Assembly (NCBI GenBank): GCA_902626385.1
Contig: CACOEZ010000002.1
Span: forward strand, 124,001-188,000
Reading direction: 5' to 3'
DNA from: an uncultured SAR86 cluster bacterium
GTDB lineage: Bacteria; Pseudomonadota; Gammaproteobacteria; Magnimaribacterales; D2472
Length of the DNA: 64,000 nucleotides
Made by a program: the position numbers and the translations under genes. The notes under the pieces are model-generated. The model ran no database searches and was not told the origin of the DNA. It worked only from the letters and a program-made list of their open reading frames with translations. Below are positions 50,487 to 60,236 of this stretch, in pieces. The first letter of the stretch is position 1. The number at the start of each line of letters is the position of its first letter.

Positions 50487-50555
50487 TTATTAAACTATTG
50501 TTTATTTACTTTATATTATAATCTGCAGACACTTTAATATATAGGATTAATCGCA

Positions 50556-51725
50556 ATGAATGATTTAAAAAATTTTGACTTTGTAATTTTTGGAGCTACT
50601 GGATTTACAGGTAAATTAGTAGTTGAGTATGCTTTAGAAAACTATTCTGATAGAGAAATAAGTTGGGCAATTGCTGGAAGAAACACTGAGAAACTTCAAG
50701 ATCTTAAAAATAAAATGAATCTCCCTGAAGAAATTCAGATTTTCAAAGTGGATGGCGATGATCAGGATTCAATAGATAATATGATCAACCAGACTAAATG
50801 TGTTCTGACCACAGTAGGACCATACCAATTATACGGAGAGAAATTGATAAGAAGTTGTATTAGATCTGGCACGGATTATGTTGACTTATGTGGTGAGCCT
50901 GGCTTTATGCATAAGATAATAAACGAATGTTCTGATGAAGCCAAAAACTCTGGTTCAAGGGTGGTATTCTCATGCGGATTTGACAGCATTCCTTTTGATT
51001 TGGGAGTTCTTTTTGTTCAAGAAGAGGCAATGAAACAAACAAATAAATATGCTACTTCAGTAAGAGGCAGGGTAAGAGTAATGGAAGGTGAATTCTCAGG
51101 AGGCACTGCGGCATCTATGAAAGCAACAATGTCGTCACTCAAAACAAATCCAGACTTGATAAATGTCCTTATAAATCCCCATGGATTATGTGAAGGATTT
51201 CAAGGCGCTCAGCAAGAAGATGATACAAAACCTAAATATGATGAAGAATTAGAAACTTGGGTCGCTCCTTTTTTTATGGCGCCGATAAATACAAAAAATA
51301 TCCATAGAACTAACAAATTAATGAATCATCCTTATGGCGAAGATTTTCTATATAACGAGATGTGGATATCTGGGCCTGGTGAAGAAGGAAAAGCAGTTGC
51401 TGAAATGATAGGAAGCACCAATCCAATTGCAGGTGATGATGTTCCTAAACCAGGAGAGGGACCGTCCAGAGAGAAAAGAGAAAACGGAAGTTACGAAATA
51501 CTTTTTTGTGCTGATGTTGATGATGATGTTTTTAAAATATCTGTTTCTGGAGATATGGATCCTGGATATGGATCAACTTCAAAAATGATCGCTGAAAGTG
51601 CAATTTGTCTTGTTAAAGATATGGTTGATCTTGAAGGTGGGATATATACTCCTGCAGCTTCTATGGGGAAGAAATTAATAAAAAGACTTGAGGATAACGC
51701 TGGTTTAACTTTTAAAGTTGAGTAG
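50556..51725 (+). CDS. Saccharopine dehydrogenase-like NADP-binding (trans-acting enoyl reductase-type) protein
   Basis: FVIFGATGFTGKLVVEYAL, TVGPYQLYGEKLIRSCIRSGTDYVDLCGEP. Confidence 0.85.
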   Translation: MNDLKNFDFVIFGATGFTGKLVVEYALENYSDREISWAIAGRNTEKLQDLKNKMNLPEEIQIFKVDGDDQDSIDNMINQTKCVLTTVGPYQLYGEKLIRSCIRSGTDYVDLCGEPGFMHKIINECSDEAKNSGSRVVFSCGFDSIPFDLGVLFVQEEAMKQTNKYATSVRGRVRVMEGEFSGGTAASMKATMSSLKTNPDLINVLINPHGLCEGFQGAQQEDDTKPKYDEELETWVAPFFMAPINTKNIHRTNKLMNHPYGEDFLYNEMWISGPGEEGKAVAEMIGSTNPIAGDDVPKPGEGPSREKRENGSYEILFCADVDDDVFKISVSGDMDPGYGSTSKMIAESAICLVKDMVDLEGGIYTPAASMGKKLIKRLEDNAGLTFKVE

Positions 51726-52115
51726 TTAAAGATCACCCTTTTTTCTGAGCTCAGCTCTAATTTTTGTAGCGCTTATTTTAGAAATTTCCTCTTCAAATAC
51801 TTCTTCCTCAATTTTATAACCTACGCCTCTACCATAAGTAATATTAGTAATGTTTGGTACTAACATAATTTCATAATCAAATCCTCTTTTATAGCCATCT
51901 TCTAAAAGATTTTCTTCAATACTTTTACAAACAGTATCCCAGCAAAAAGGATTATCGTCTTGTCCATCTCCACCAGAAACACCTTCGACATCTCTTACTT
52001 GAATAATAACTTGACCCGTCTTCTCAATACATCTTTTGAATAGCTCTTGATGACCTCTGTGCCATGGTTGCCACCTACCTAACATCTGGACAGTAGGCTT
52101 TTTCCAATCAAACAC
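51726..52115 (-). CDS. HxGH-type nucleotidyltransferase (cytidylyl/adenylyltransferase-like)
   Basis: GRWQPWHRGHQELFKRCIEKTGQVIIQVRD; ISATKIRAEL near the C-terminus. Confidence 0.8.
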   Translation of the reverse strand: MFDWKKPTVQMLGRWQPWHRGHQELFKRCIEKTGQVIIQVRDVEGVSGGDGQDDNPFCWDTVCKSIEENLLEDGYKRGFDYEIMLVPNITNITYGRGVGYKIEEEVFEEEISKISATKIRAELRKKGDL

Positions 52116-52518
52116 GTTTTAAAATCTCCTCAGCAATAACTTTGTGATTTTCATTATTTTTTTCTTTAATTCTAAAGTCTACCTCACTTGGTTCTTCAAA
52201 CATTTTATTCGTATCTTCATATCTGCCTGACTTGATAGTATTCATCCAAACTGTAATATCGGGATCAAAATTTTTCTGAGTTTCCTTGGTTGGGCAAACA
52301 AAATCACATATTACCAATCGACCATGTCTTTTCTCAAAATCTGCTAAATTCTTCATTCTTAAACTTTGTCTTATTCTTCCTTCTGGAGAGAAATCCCAAT
52401 CATTTGCCATCTCTCTAACAATGTCAGCGTTATACCACGCTGCTTTAAGCAATGGCTGTAATTTTTTTGCTAGATAGGTTTTACCACTTCCAGGTAAGCC
52501 CATAATTAATATTTTCAT
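52108..52518 (-). CDS. P-loop kinase related to adenylylsulfate kinase
   Basis: Walker A GLPGSGKTYLAKKL, WYNADIVREMANDWDFS. Confidence 0.8.
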   Translation of the reverse strand: MKILIMGLPGSGKTYLAKKLQPLLKAAWYNADIVREMANDWDFSPEGRIRQSLRMKNLADFEKRHGRLVICDFVCPTKETQKNFDPDITVWMNTIKSGRYEDTNKMFEEPSEVDFRIKEKNNENHKVIAEEILKRV

Positions 52519-53621
52519 TACCTCACTTTTACAATACTAAAAATTTCGTTTTTAAATTGAATTTGCCTCTCACTTGCTATTAATTTTTTTACTTTATTAT
52601 AGAGCGTTTTATTTTTTTCTAACCTTAAAATATCTTTTTCCGGGATTTGTCCTACATAAAGAATATTTGCCCATTTCGCGTCAACGTTGTGTCCAAATAA
52701 TTCAGATACTGTCTGATCAGGAGCTTTTTTAAAATTAAATAAGTAACTTTTTGGAGTTATATATTTGAATATACTATTTTCACCAATTGGATTACTTTTT
52801 AGATATTCAATAATTTCCTTTCCTGAGTTAGGAAATGCTTCTTTGTCTTTAAAGGCAAGCTTAAGAATTTTTTGTATATTATCTCCACCTAAAGAATGTG
52901 TAATCAATAATTCACCAGATTTATTTAGCAATCTCATCAAAGGACCTATTACATTATTTACCTTAGTTTTTACAGAGGATGCAGCTCTATATGCTTGAGA
53001 TGCAATTATCAGATCATAGTTATTATTTTCATAATCATTTTTTAAGAATTGTTTTAGATGTCTTTCATGATCTTCTCTATAAATCTTTATCAAACAAGGA
53101 TTAGAATACGAAGTCCTATCATTTTTATCTATCTCAATGCCCCAATTTTTCTTTATGAAATTACCAAGACTATTACCTGTGATTTGTGAATTAAAATCAT
53201 ATGAATTATCACTCTTGAGAACTAAGTTATATTCTTTGACTTTTTTGTTATTTATTTTTGAGGAGTTCTCGATTAAACCAAGTTCTGAGAATTTAACATT
53301 TGTCATTGTTATCAAAAGATTGGGATGTTCTACAAATCTATCTGGCATTTTTTCTAAAGTATTTTTTAGATCTTCATAACTGATCTCTTTTCCTGTTATT
53401 AGAAGCGATGTGTAAGGGTGATATCTGTGAAAAGCTTTTATTACATTTGATTTAATCGTCCCATCACCAGTGCCAGCATCCAAAATTCTTAAATAGGATT
53501 TATTTTGTGACATATTAGCTAGATAGGGATAAATTTTGGATGAAATTGCCTTTTTTTCGCTTGTATTTTGAATAAAAGATAAATACTTCAGCCTGTCGTC
53601 GAAGAATCGTTTTTTCCCCAT
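52518..53621 (-). CDS. SAM-dependent methyltransferase-like protein
   Basis: Motif I-like LRILDAGTGDGTIKSNVIKAF; NYDLIIASQAYRAASS; LLNKSGELLITHSLGGDN. Confidence 0.65.
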   Translation of the reverse strand: MGKKRFFDDRLKYLSFIQNTSEKKAISSKIYPYLANMSQNKSYLRILDAGTGDGTIKSNVIKAFHRYHPYTSLLITGKEISYEDLKNTLEKMPDRFVEHPNLLITMTNVKFSELGLIENSSKINNKKVKEYNLVLKSDNSYDFNSQITGNSLGNFIKKNWGIEIDKNDRTSYSNPCLIKIYREDHERHLKQFLKNDYENNNYDLIIASQAYRAASSVKTKVNNVIGPLMRLLNKSGELLITHSLGGDNIQKILKLAFKDKEAFPNSGKEIIEYLKSNPIGENSIFKYITPKSYLFNFKKAPDQTVSELFGHNVDAKWANILYVGQIPEKDILRLEKNKTLYNKVKKLIASERQIQFKNEIFSIVKVR

Positions 53622-53727
53622 AAAAGTCCTCTAAATAAGATTTTTAATGATAATCTAATTAAGTAAATAATGCATTTACTCGAGTGATATTTTGCTATTA
53701 AAATATGGTTAAATTTTAGGGAGCATA

Positions 53728-54879
53728 ATGTCTAATTCAAAAAATAAACCTCTTATAGGTATAGGAACTCGTGTAAGAAAATCTCCCTACTATGATTCAA
53801 ATATTAAGTATGGAGTAAAAGGTTTTACGATCTACAATAAGATGTATCTACCTACTGGTTTTGATGATCCAGAAAAGGAATATGAAAGTCTTATAAATGA
53901 TGTAACTTTCGGTGATTTTGCTGCAGAGAGACAAATAGAAATAAGTGGATCTGATGCATATGATTTTATAAGGTACATTCAACCTAGGAACCTTGAAAAA
54001 TGTCAGATTGGCTATTGTAAATATATTATCCTGACTGACAATGAGGGTGGCATAATAAATGATGCTTGCTTACTGAGACTGGAGGATGATAAGTTCTGGA
54101 TTTCTCCTGGTGACGGTGATGTAATTCTGTGGCTTCAAGGTCTGGCTATTAATTCAGGCATGAACGTATCTATTCACGAGCCAGATGTTTCACCACTTCA
54201 GATAAGTGGACCAAAATCAGGAAAGCTAATCCAAAAATTATTTGACGGAGAGCATGACGATTTAGGATATTACAAAGCACGAAAAACTGCTTTGGATAAT
54301 ATTCCAATGGTCATTGCAAGAACAGGCTGGAGTGGTGAATTAAGTTACGAGCTATATCTTCAAGATGGTTCATTAGGCAACGATCTATTTGAAAAAGTTT
54401 ATGATGCTGCAAAAGAATTTAATGGTAGGGTAATTGCTCCAAATACCATAAGAACTATAGAGGGCGGTATCCTCTCATACGGAAGTGATTTTGACAGAAG
54501 TCATAATCCTTTCACTATTGGATTTGACAGACTTGTAGATCTTGATCAAAAGAATGATTTTATTGGCAAAGACGCATTGAGAAAAATTAAAGAAAGGGGA
54601 TTAACAGAAAAATTAGTTGGTATTGAATTAGAGGGCGACCCAATTATGAAAGCACCAGAAAATTTTTGGAATGTTAAAAGTAATAACTTAAAAGTTGGAA
54701 GAGTTTCAAGAGCATTTTTCTCACCCAGACTAGAAAAAAACATTGCGCTTGCAATTGTTGATATTGATAATGCTGAAGAAGGTACATCCGTGGTTGTCGA
54801 AACACCCAATGGTGATTTAAACTCTACAATTGTATCTCTGCCTTGGTTTAAAGCGGATAAAGATACACACTTAGATTAA
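53728..54879 (+). CDS. GcvT/aminomethyltransferase-family protein, DmdA-like (candidate DMSP demethylase)
   Basis: GFTIYNKMYLPTGF, AAERQIEISGSDAYDFI, GDVILWLQGLAIN, EPDVSPLQISGPKSGKL resemble DmdA-type sequences from memory. Confidence 0.65.
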   Translation: MSNSKNKPLIGIGTRVRKSPYYDSNIKYGVKGFTIYNKMYLPTGFDDPEKEYESLINDVTFGDFAAERQIEISGSDAYDFIRYIQPRNLEKCQIGYCKYIILTDNEGGIINDACLLRLEDDKFWISPGDGDVILWLQGLAINSGMNVSIHEPDVSPLQISGPKSGKLIQKLFDGEHDDLGYYKARKTALDNIPMVIARTGWSGELSYELYLQDGSLGNDLFEKVYDAAKEFNGRVIAPNTIRTIEGGILSYGSDFDRSHNPFTIGFDRLVDLDQKNDFIGKDALRKIKERGLTEKLVGIELEGDPIMKAPENFWNVKSNNLKVGRVSRAFFSPRLEKNIALAIVDIDNAEEGTSVVVETPNGDLNSTIVSLPWFKADKDTHLD

Positions 54880-54881
54880 TT

Positions 54882-55394
54882 ATGCATACTAAATATAATT
54901 TATTGCTTTTATTTTTAATTTTATCAATTAATGCCATGTCTGATATTTCAAATAATCCCTCAAATTGGTATGTTGTTACCGATCAGGTCATGGGGGGTAA
55001 ATCAGAATTAAAAGCAGATTATGATAACGGAGTTTTTAGTTTAAGTGGATTTGTGACAACTGAAAATAATGGTGGTTTTGTTAGGTTGGCATATAGGCCA
55101 AAAAATATAGATGAAGAAGTCAATGGGATTCGTTTTATGGCAAAAGGTAATAACGAAACATACGAAGTCCATGTAACTATGCAAGGTGTGAGGATACCAC
55201 CTTGGGCATATCACAGCTCAACTTTTGATGTTAAAAACGATTGGCAAATGTTTGAAATTAATTTCTCTAACTTCGAAAAAAAATCTGGAGTATCTCCAAA
55301 ACTTCGTCCAAACAATATAAGAGACATTAGCTTTGCAGGATACGGTAGAGATTTTAATGTTGACCTTCATATAAAAGAGATAAGCTTTTATTAA
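54882..55394 (+). CDS. CIA30 (complex I intermediate-associated protein 30)-like protein, probably exported
   Basis: WYVVTDQVMGGKSELKAD, GFVTTENNGGFVRLAYRP, FAGYGRDFNVDLHIKEI. Confidence 0.8.
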   Translation: MHTKYNLLLLFLILSINAMSDISNNPSNWYVVTDQVMGGKSELKADYDNGVFSLSGFVTTENNGGFVRLAYRPKNIDEEVNGIRFMAKGNNETYEVHVTMQGVRIPPWAYHSSTFDVKNDWQMFEINFSNFEKKSGVSPKLRPNNIRDISFAGYGRDFNVDLHIKEISFY

Positions 55395-55849
55395 TGTTCT
55401 CACCCAAAGAAAGGCTGTTTATGGAAAGAGCTTTTGAGTTGGCTGTAGAATGCTTTAATAATGAAGAGGTGCCAGTTGGAGCAGTTGTCGTCAAAGATGA
55501 GAAGATAATAGGTGAGGGTAGAAATAAAGTCATATCTGAAAATGACGTAACTTCTCATGCAGAAATAAATGCAATAAGAGATGCATCTCGCAACATAAAA
55601 AATTATCGACTTAATAATTGTTCTATGTATGTGACGCTTGAGCCATGTCATATGTGTGCAAAAGCTTTAGTTGATGCAAGAATAAGCTCAATGGTTTTTG
55701 CAGCATTAGAACCAAAAACCGGAAGTGTAGTTTCTATTGATAATTTTTTAGATAAAAAGATACTTAATCATCATGTCACTTACAACTATGGGTTGATGGC
55801 AGACGAGAGTTCAAACTTGCTCAAGGAATTTTTTAAAATAAGAAGATAA
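55394..55849 (+). CDS. tadA: tRNA-specific adenosine deaminase
   Basis: EVPVGAVVVKD, DVTSHAEINAIRDA, YVTLEPCHMCAKALVDARI. Confidence 0.93.
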   Translation: MFSPKERLFMERAFELAVECFNNEEVPVGAVVVKDEKIIGEGRNKVISENDVTSHAEINAIRDASRNIKNYRLNNCSMYVTLEPCHMCAKALVDARISSMVFAALEPKTGSVVSIDNFLDKKILNHHVTYNYGLMADESSNLLKEFFKIRR

Positions 55850-56287
55850 TCAAATGTCTTTTGACATTGTGGTGTGAGGTATTCCGGTGTCAGAGCCAAA
55901 ATATTTTTTTAAGGTTTTGTATTTAGATGCTGCGTAGAAATCTATCGCATGATCTCTAGCATTGAGAATAATTTTCTTCGCATTATTTTCAATAGCATGA
56001 TTTTCCAGAACAGCAAGTATTTTAGAGCCAATGCCTTTACCTCGATATTTTTCGTCTACAGCCATGTATCTTATTTGAGCTTTTGTTTCATTGATAAAGT
56101 GCAGTCTGCCACACGCAATTATTTTTTTATTAATAACTCCTATTATGTGAAAACTACCTTCATCATAATCATCCTTAAGAGATTCAATAGTTTTTCCAAT
56201 AGGTTCTCTTAACATTCGCCATCTAAACAAATCATATTCTTTGAATTCTGATTTACTTTCAGGACATCTAAATTGAATTTTACTCAC
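55850..56287 (-). CDS. GNAT-family N-acetyltransferase
   Basis: QIRYMAVDEKYRGKGIGSKILAVLENHA, ILNARDHAIDFYAASKYK. Confidence 0.9.
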   Translation of the reverse strand: MSKIQFRCPESKSEFKEYDLFRWRMLREPIGKTIESLKDDYDEGSFHIIGVINKKIIACGRLHFINETKAQIRYMAVDEKYRGKGIGSKILAVLENHAIENNAKKIILNARDHAIDFYAASKYKTLKKYFGSDTGIPHTTMSKDI

Positions 56288-57092
56288 TGATTTCTAACCA
56301 AACAGGACAATGATCAGATGGTTTTTCCATTGCTCTAGCATCATAATCAATTCCAACATCCTTTATAGAACCTACAAGATTATTTGTAACTAAAATATGG
56401 TCAATTCTGAGACCTCTTTTAGGATTTTGATCAAACATTCTCGAACGATAATCAAACCATGAATAGATAGAAGACTCATTCGGATGAATTACTCTCCATG
56501 AATCTGAAAAACCTAGCTCTTTTATACTATTCCACATATCTCTTTCTTCAGGTTGAAAAGAGGTCTTACCATCTCTTAGCCATCTTTTTGCATTTTCTTC
56601 ACCGATGCCTATATCAATATCCTCTGGCGATACGTTAAAATCACCCATAACAATAAGATTACTTTTAGTTTTCATGAATGATTCAATATGTTTTTTTAGA
56701 TCCGCGTAATATTTTATTTTTTTTGGAAATTTGGTTTCGTGCTTGATATTTTCTCCCTGTGGAAAATATCCATTCATAATTGTTATTTCTTCATCTCCAT
56801 AATTAAAAGTAGCTTGAATAAACCTTTTTTGATCTTCCTCAGTATCATTGATAAAACCTTTAACTGTATCTATGGGCTTATCTTTGCTTAAAATAGCTAC
56901 ACCGTAATGGCCTTTTTGACCCCAGAATTCAACGTGATAGCCTATTTCATTAATGACCTCAATGGGAAATTCAGGATCATTTACCTTTGTTTCTTGAAGA
57001 CCAATAACATCAGGATCTAATGTATCTCTTAAATGCTCAATTTGATGAGGTCTGGCACGTATGCTATTGATATTAAATGATACGATCTTCAT
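56280..57092 (-). CDS. xthA: Exodeoxyribonuclease III
   Basis: MKIVSFNINSIRARPHQIEHL, IGLQETKV, VMGDFNVSPEDIDIG, GLRIDHILVT, SDHCPVWLEI. Confidence 0.95.
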   Translation of the reverse strand: MKIVSFNINSIRARPHQIEHLRDTLDPDVIGLQETKVNDPEFPIEVINEIGYHVEFWGQKGHYGVAILSKDKPIDTVKGFINDTEEDQKRFIQATFNYGDEEITIMNGYFPQGENIKHETKFPKKIKYYADLKKHIESFMKTKSNLIVMGDFNVSPEDIDIGIGEENAKRWLRDGKTSFQPEERDMWNSIKELGFSDSWRVIHPNESSIYSWFDYRSRMFDQNPKRGLRIDHILVTNNLVGSIKDVGIDYDARAMEKPSDHCPVWLEISE

Positions 57093-57093
57093 A

Positions 57094-59136
57094 TTAATTT
57101 ACCATTGTAATGATTTTTTTCTCTTGTAGATTTATAAAATCATTTACTATTCTGGCCGATTCAATTAGCTGAAAGTCATTTTGAAGATCAATTCTGTTGG
57201 ACGATATTTCATCATCATTATTTTTATTAAAATCCTCTAATTCTTCATATGAGATAAATTGTTTCAGGCCATTAGAATCTCTTCTTTTATTTTCAATTTC
57301 AAGCAACCAATCTTTTCTTAGGTCCTTTTGAATATTTCTTTCCCCAAGCTTCAAGCTTAAGAATTTTTTATTTTTATTTAAATCGTATCTTTTTCTAACT
57401 TCCTTTAAATAATTGAGGTTAGGCTCAAAGTCCAGCCTTGATTCATGAAGTTTTAAAACATTTTCAATAATTGTGTTATCTATTGCGAATTTTTTGTGCC
57501 TATATGGTCTGATTTCATCCCAAGCTAATGCAGTAGGGTATGAGCTTTCTCCGACTGAATTAATGTCCCAAGTTGCAGGAAGTTCGATATCCGGTGAGAT
57601 CCCCTTATTTTGAGTGCTCATTCCATTAATTCTGTAATATTTTGATTGTGTAATTTTAATTTGGCCTTCTGATAATTTTTCTAAACTTTGTACAGTACCT
57701 TTGCCAAAAGTTCTCTGTCCAACTACAAGTCCTCTTCTATAATCTTGAATTGCACCCGCGACAATCTCGGATGCCGATGCAGAGTATCTATTTACAAGAA
57801 CTACTAGGGGCTTATTCCAAACTTGGACTGCTCTGGTATCTCCATAAGGTTGAATGTAACCTCTACTTTGTTTTACTTGCACTGTAGGACCAGAAGAAAC
57901 AAATAATCCAATAATTTTATTTGCTTCTACTAGAGCTCCGCCACCATTATTTCTTAAATCCAAAACAACGGCATCAACATCGTTTTTGTTAAAATCTTCA
58001 AGGATATTTTTTACATCTTTACTACTACTTTTATAATCGGCATTTCTTTTTGAATATTCATCAAAGTCTATATAAAAGGAGGGTAGGTCAATTACTCCTA
58101 TTTTATTTTCATTTATTTCATAAATATCTGCTTGAGCTGCTCTGTCCTCAAGCTTTACTTCCTCTCTTTTTAAAGTAACAATTTTAGTGCTGTCAATATC
58201 TGATTCAAATGAAATAAATTCAATTTGAACTTCCGTATCAATTTCACCTCTTATCAAATCAACAACCTCATCAATTCTCCAACCAACAACATCAGTAAAT
58301 TCATCATCACCTTTTTGTTTTATTTTAGAAATCCTATCCTCTGGCTGAATTTTCCCAGACTTTTCAGCAGGACCGCCTGGAACTAGACTAATTACTTTTG
58401 TATAGTCATCTTCAACACCTAATAACGCTCCAATCCCACTTAATTTTAGACTCATATTCATGTCAAAATCTTCAGCTGATCTTGGAGAAAGATATGATGA
58501 ATGAGGGTCAAATTGATTTGTTAAGATATTCATAGCCAATGAAAAAATATCTTCTTCTTTCTGTTGTCCAATTCTTCTAATTCTATTTTTATACCTTTTA
58601 AGAATATCTTTTTTAGGATTATCGCTTGCAGAATCTGATAATTTTGCAACCAATAAATCATTTTTAGTTTCTAATCTCCATATTTCTTTAAGATCAGATA
58701 AATTAATTTGCCAAATATTATCTTCTTCATAAATATCGAGGTATTCTTCAATAGTAAAATCAAAAGTTGAGTTTTCTATCAAATCAATTTGAAACTCTGA
58801 AAATATTATTAATTTTTCAAAATATAGATTTATTAGTTCATATGCTAATTCAATATCGTATTCATTATTTTCAAATTGATTTGCATTATTTATAAAATAA
58901 TTAAACTCTTCTTGAGTAAAGTAATTTTTCTCTTTGTCTAATCTTTCAAAAACTGCTTCTATATATTTTTTGTTGAAATCTTTATCTTTAAAATTTCTGA
59001 CGTAATGTTCCCGAGATAATTTTTTAAAAATCTCATTACTTAATTTTTTTTTCTTTTCACTTATCTCAATTACTTCATAATTATCTGAAGAAATAAAAAA
59101 AGAAAAAAAGAATACTAAAACGTATAGAATTTTCAT
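57094..59136 (-). CDS. prc: Carboxy-terminal processing protease (S41, tail-specific)
   Basis: PDZ (GIGALLGVEDDYTKVISLVPGGPAEKSGKI), LDLRNNGGGALVEANKIIGLF, RYSASASEIVAGAIQDY, GKGTVQ; start at MKILYVLVF. Confidence 0.93.
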   Translation of the reverse strand: MKILYVLVFFFSFFISSDNYEVIEISEKKKKLSNEIFKKLSREHYVRNFKDKDFNKKYIEAVFERLDKEKNYFTQEEFNYFINNANQFENNEYDIELAYELINLYFEKLIIFSEFQIDLIENSTFDFTIEEYLDIYEEDNIWQINLSDLKEIWRLETKNDLLVAKLSDSASDNPKKDILKRYKNRIRRIGQQKEEDIFSLAMNILTNQFDPHSSYLSPRSAEDFDMNMSLKLSGIGALLGVEDDYTKVISLVPGGPAEKSGKIQPEDRISKIKQKGDDEFTDVVGWRIDEVVDLIRGEIDTEVQIEFISFESDIDSTKIVTLKREEVKLEDRAAQADIYEINENKIGVIDLPSFYIDFDEYSKRNADYKSSSKDVKNILEDFNKNDVDAVVLDLRNNGGGALVEANKIIGLFVSSGPTVQVKQSRGYIQPYGDTRAVQVWNKPLVVLVNRYSASASEIVAGAIQDYRRGLVVGQRTFGKGTVQSLEKLSEGQIKITQSKYYRINGMSTQNKGISPDIELPATWDINSVGESSYPTALAWDEIRPYRHKKFAIDNTIIENVLKLHESRLDFEPNLNYLKEVRKRYDLNKNKKFLSLKLGERNIQKDLRKDWLLEIENKRRDSNGLKQFISYEELEDFNKNNDDEISSNRIDLQNDFQLIESARIVNDFINLQEKKIITMVN

Positions 59137-59146
59137 GTTCAATTTC

Positions 59147-60235
59147 TTATAAACCTTGAATCTTTGCAGCTTCACTTCTGATTATTTCTGGAGCTCCAAG
59201 CAATTGTCTATTTAGGCCAATCCTTTTAAACCAAAAATGTAATCCTAACAGATCAGTAAAACCCATTCCACCATGAACTTCCGTAGCTTTTTTTGATACT
59301 TTTTTTGCAACATCTGAAACATGTGATTTTGCATGACAAGCCATCAATCTCGCATCGTTTTCATCTTTATCAAAACTATGCGCTGCGTGCCAAACCAGTG
59401 AGTAACAGGGTTCAAGCTCAGCTACCATTTCGGCACACATATGTTTAACAGCCTGAAATGATCCAATTGCTCTATTAAATTGTTTCCGTTCTTTAGAATA
59501 TGAGACTGCCTTATCAATCATTGCCTGAGCTGCCCCAAGTGAGTCTGCTGCTGTCACTATCCTGCCTGCATCAAGAGATTTTTCAATTGCAGTTGAAGAG
59601 CTCAATGTCTTTTCCAAAACTTCCACTGTGACATTATTAAAATTGATTTCTTTGAATACTCTCGTTTTATCAACTGTTATTAAATCAACACAATCAATAC
59701 CCTGACTATCTAAAGATACACTTCCAATTACTCCGTTTGAGTTTGATACTAAAAGATGAGATGCATGGTCACAATCAAGAGCAAATAGGGTAGTTCCATT
59801 AACCTTTCCATTAGAAAAAACGATCTTAGAATCACCTCTTGATCCAAAATATTCAGAAAAACTGATTCCGAAATTCACTTTACCATTACTCATTTCATTA
59901 AAGATTTTATTAATTTGATCTTTGCTGCCGCCATGACTAATGGCAATTGGTGCCATTACATAAGCTCCAAAAAATGGAATTGGTGCTAAGGCTTCACCCA
60001 GGCTTTGACTGATTGCAGTGGCAAATAAAAGGTTTAATCCCAAGCCTCCATTTTCTTCAGGTATCAATAAGTTATTTATGCCAAGATTTACTATTCCTTT
60101 ATGAATATCTTTTTTATAAATTGACTCATGATCTTCGATAATCTTTCTAATGATGTCCAAAGAGGCATTATCCTCAAGATATTTCTTGACGTTATCTTGA
60201 AAGAAAACTTGATCCTCAGAAAGTCCAAAATACAT
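59147..60235 (-). CDS. Acyl-CoA dehydrogenase-family protein
   Basis: ENGGLGLNLLFATAISQSLGEALAP, SKERKQFNRAIGSFQAVKHMCAEM, EVHGGMGFT. Confidence 0.92.
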   Translation of the reverse strand: MYFGLSEDQVFFQDNVKKYLEDNASLDIIRKIIEDHESIYKKDIHKGIVNLGINNLLIPEENGGLGLNLLFATAISQSLGEALAPIPFFGAYVMAPIAISHGGSKDQINKIFNEMSNGKVNFGISFSEYFGSRGDSKIVFSNGKVNGTTLFALDCDHASHLLVSNSNGVIGSVSLDSQGIDCVDLITVDKTRVFKEINFNNVTVEVLEKTLSSSTAIEKSLDAGRIVTAADSLGAAQAMIDKAVSYSKERKQFNRAIGSFQAVKHMCAEMVAELEPCYSLVWHAAHSFDKDENDARLMACHAKSHVSDVAKKVSKKATEVHGGMGFTDLLGLHFWFKRIGLNRQLLGAPEIIRSEAAKIQGL

Positions 60236-60236
60236 C

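Noticed and set aside
51726-52518. Canonical sulfate assimilation (CysC/CysD-type) assignment for the kinase/nucleotidyltransferase pair
   Set aside because: The nucleotidyltransferase is a small HxGH-type protein, not an ATP sulfurylase, and no other sulfate-assimilation genes are adjacent.
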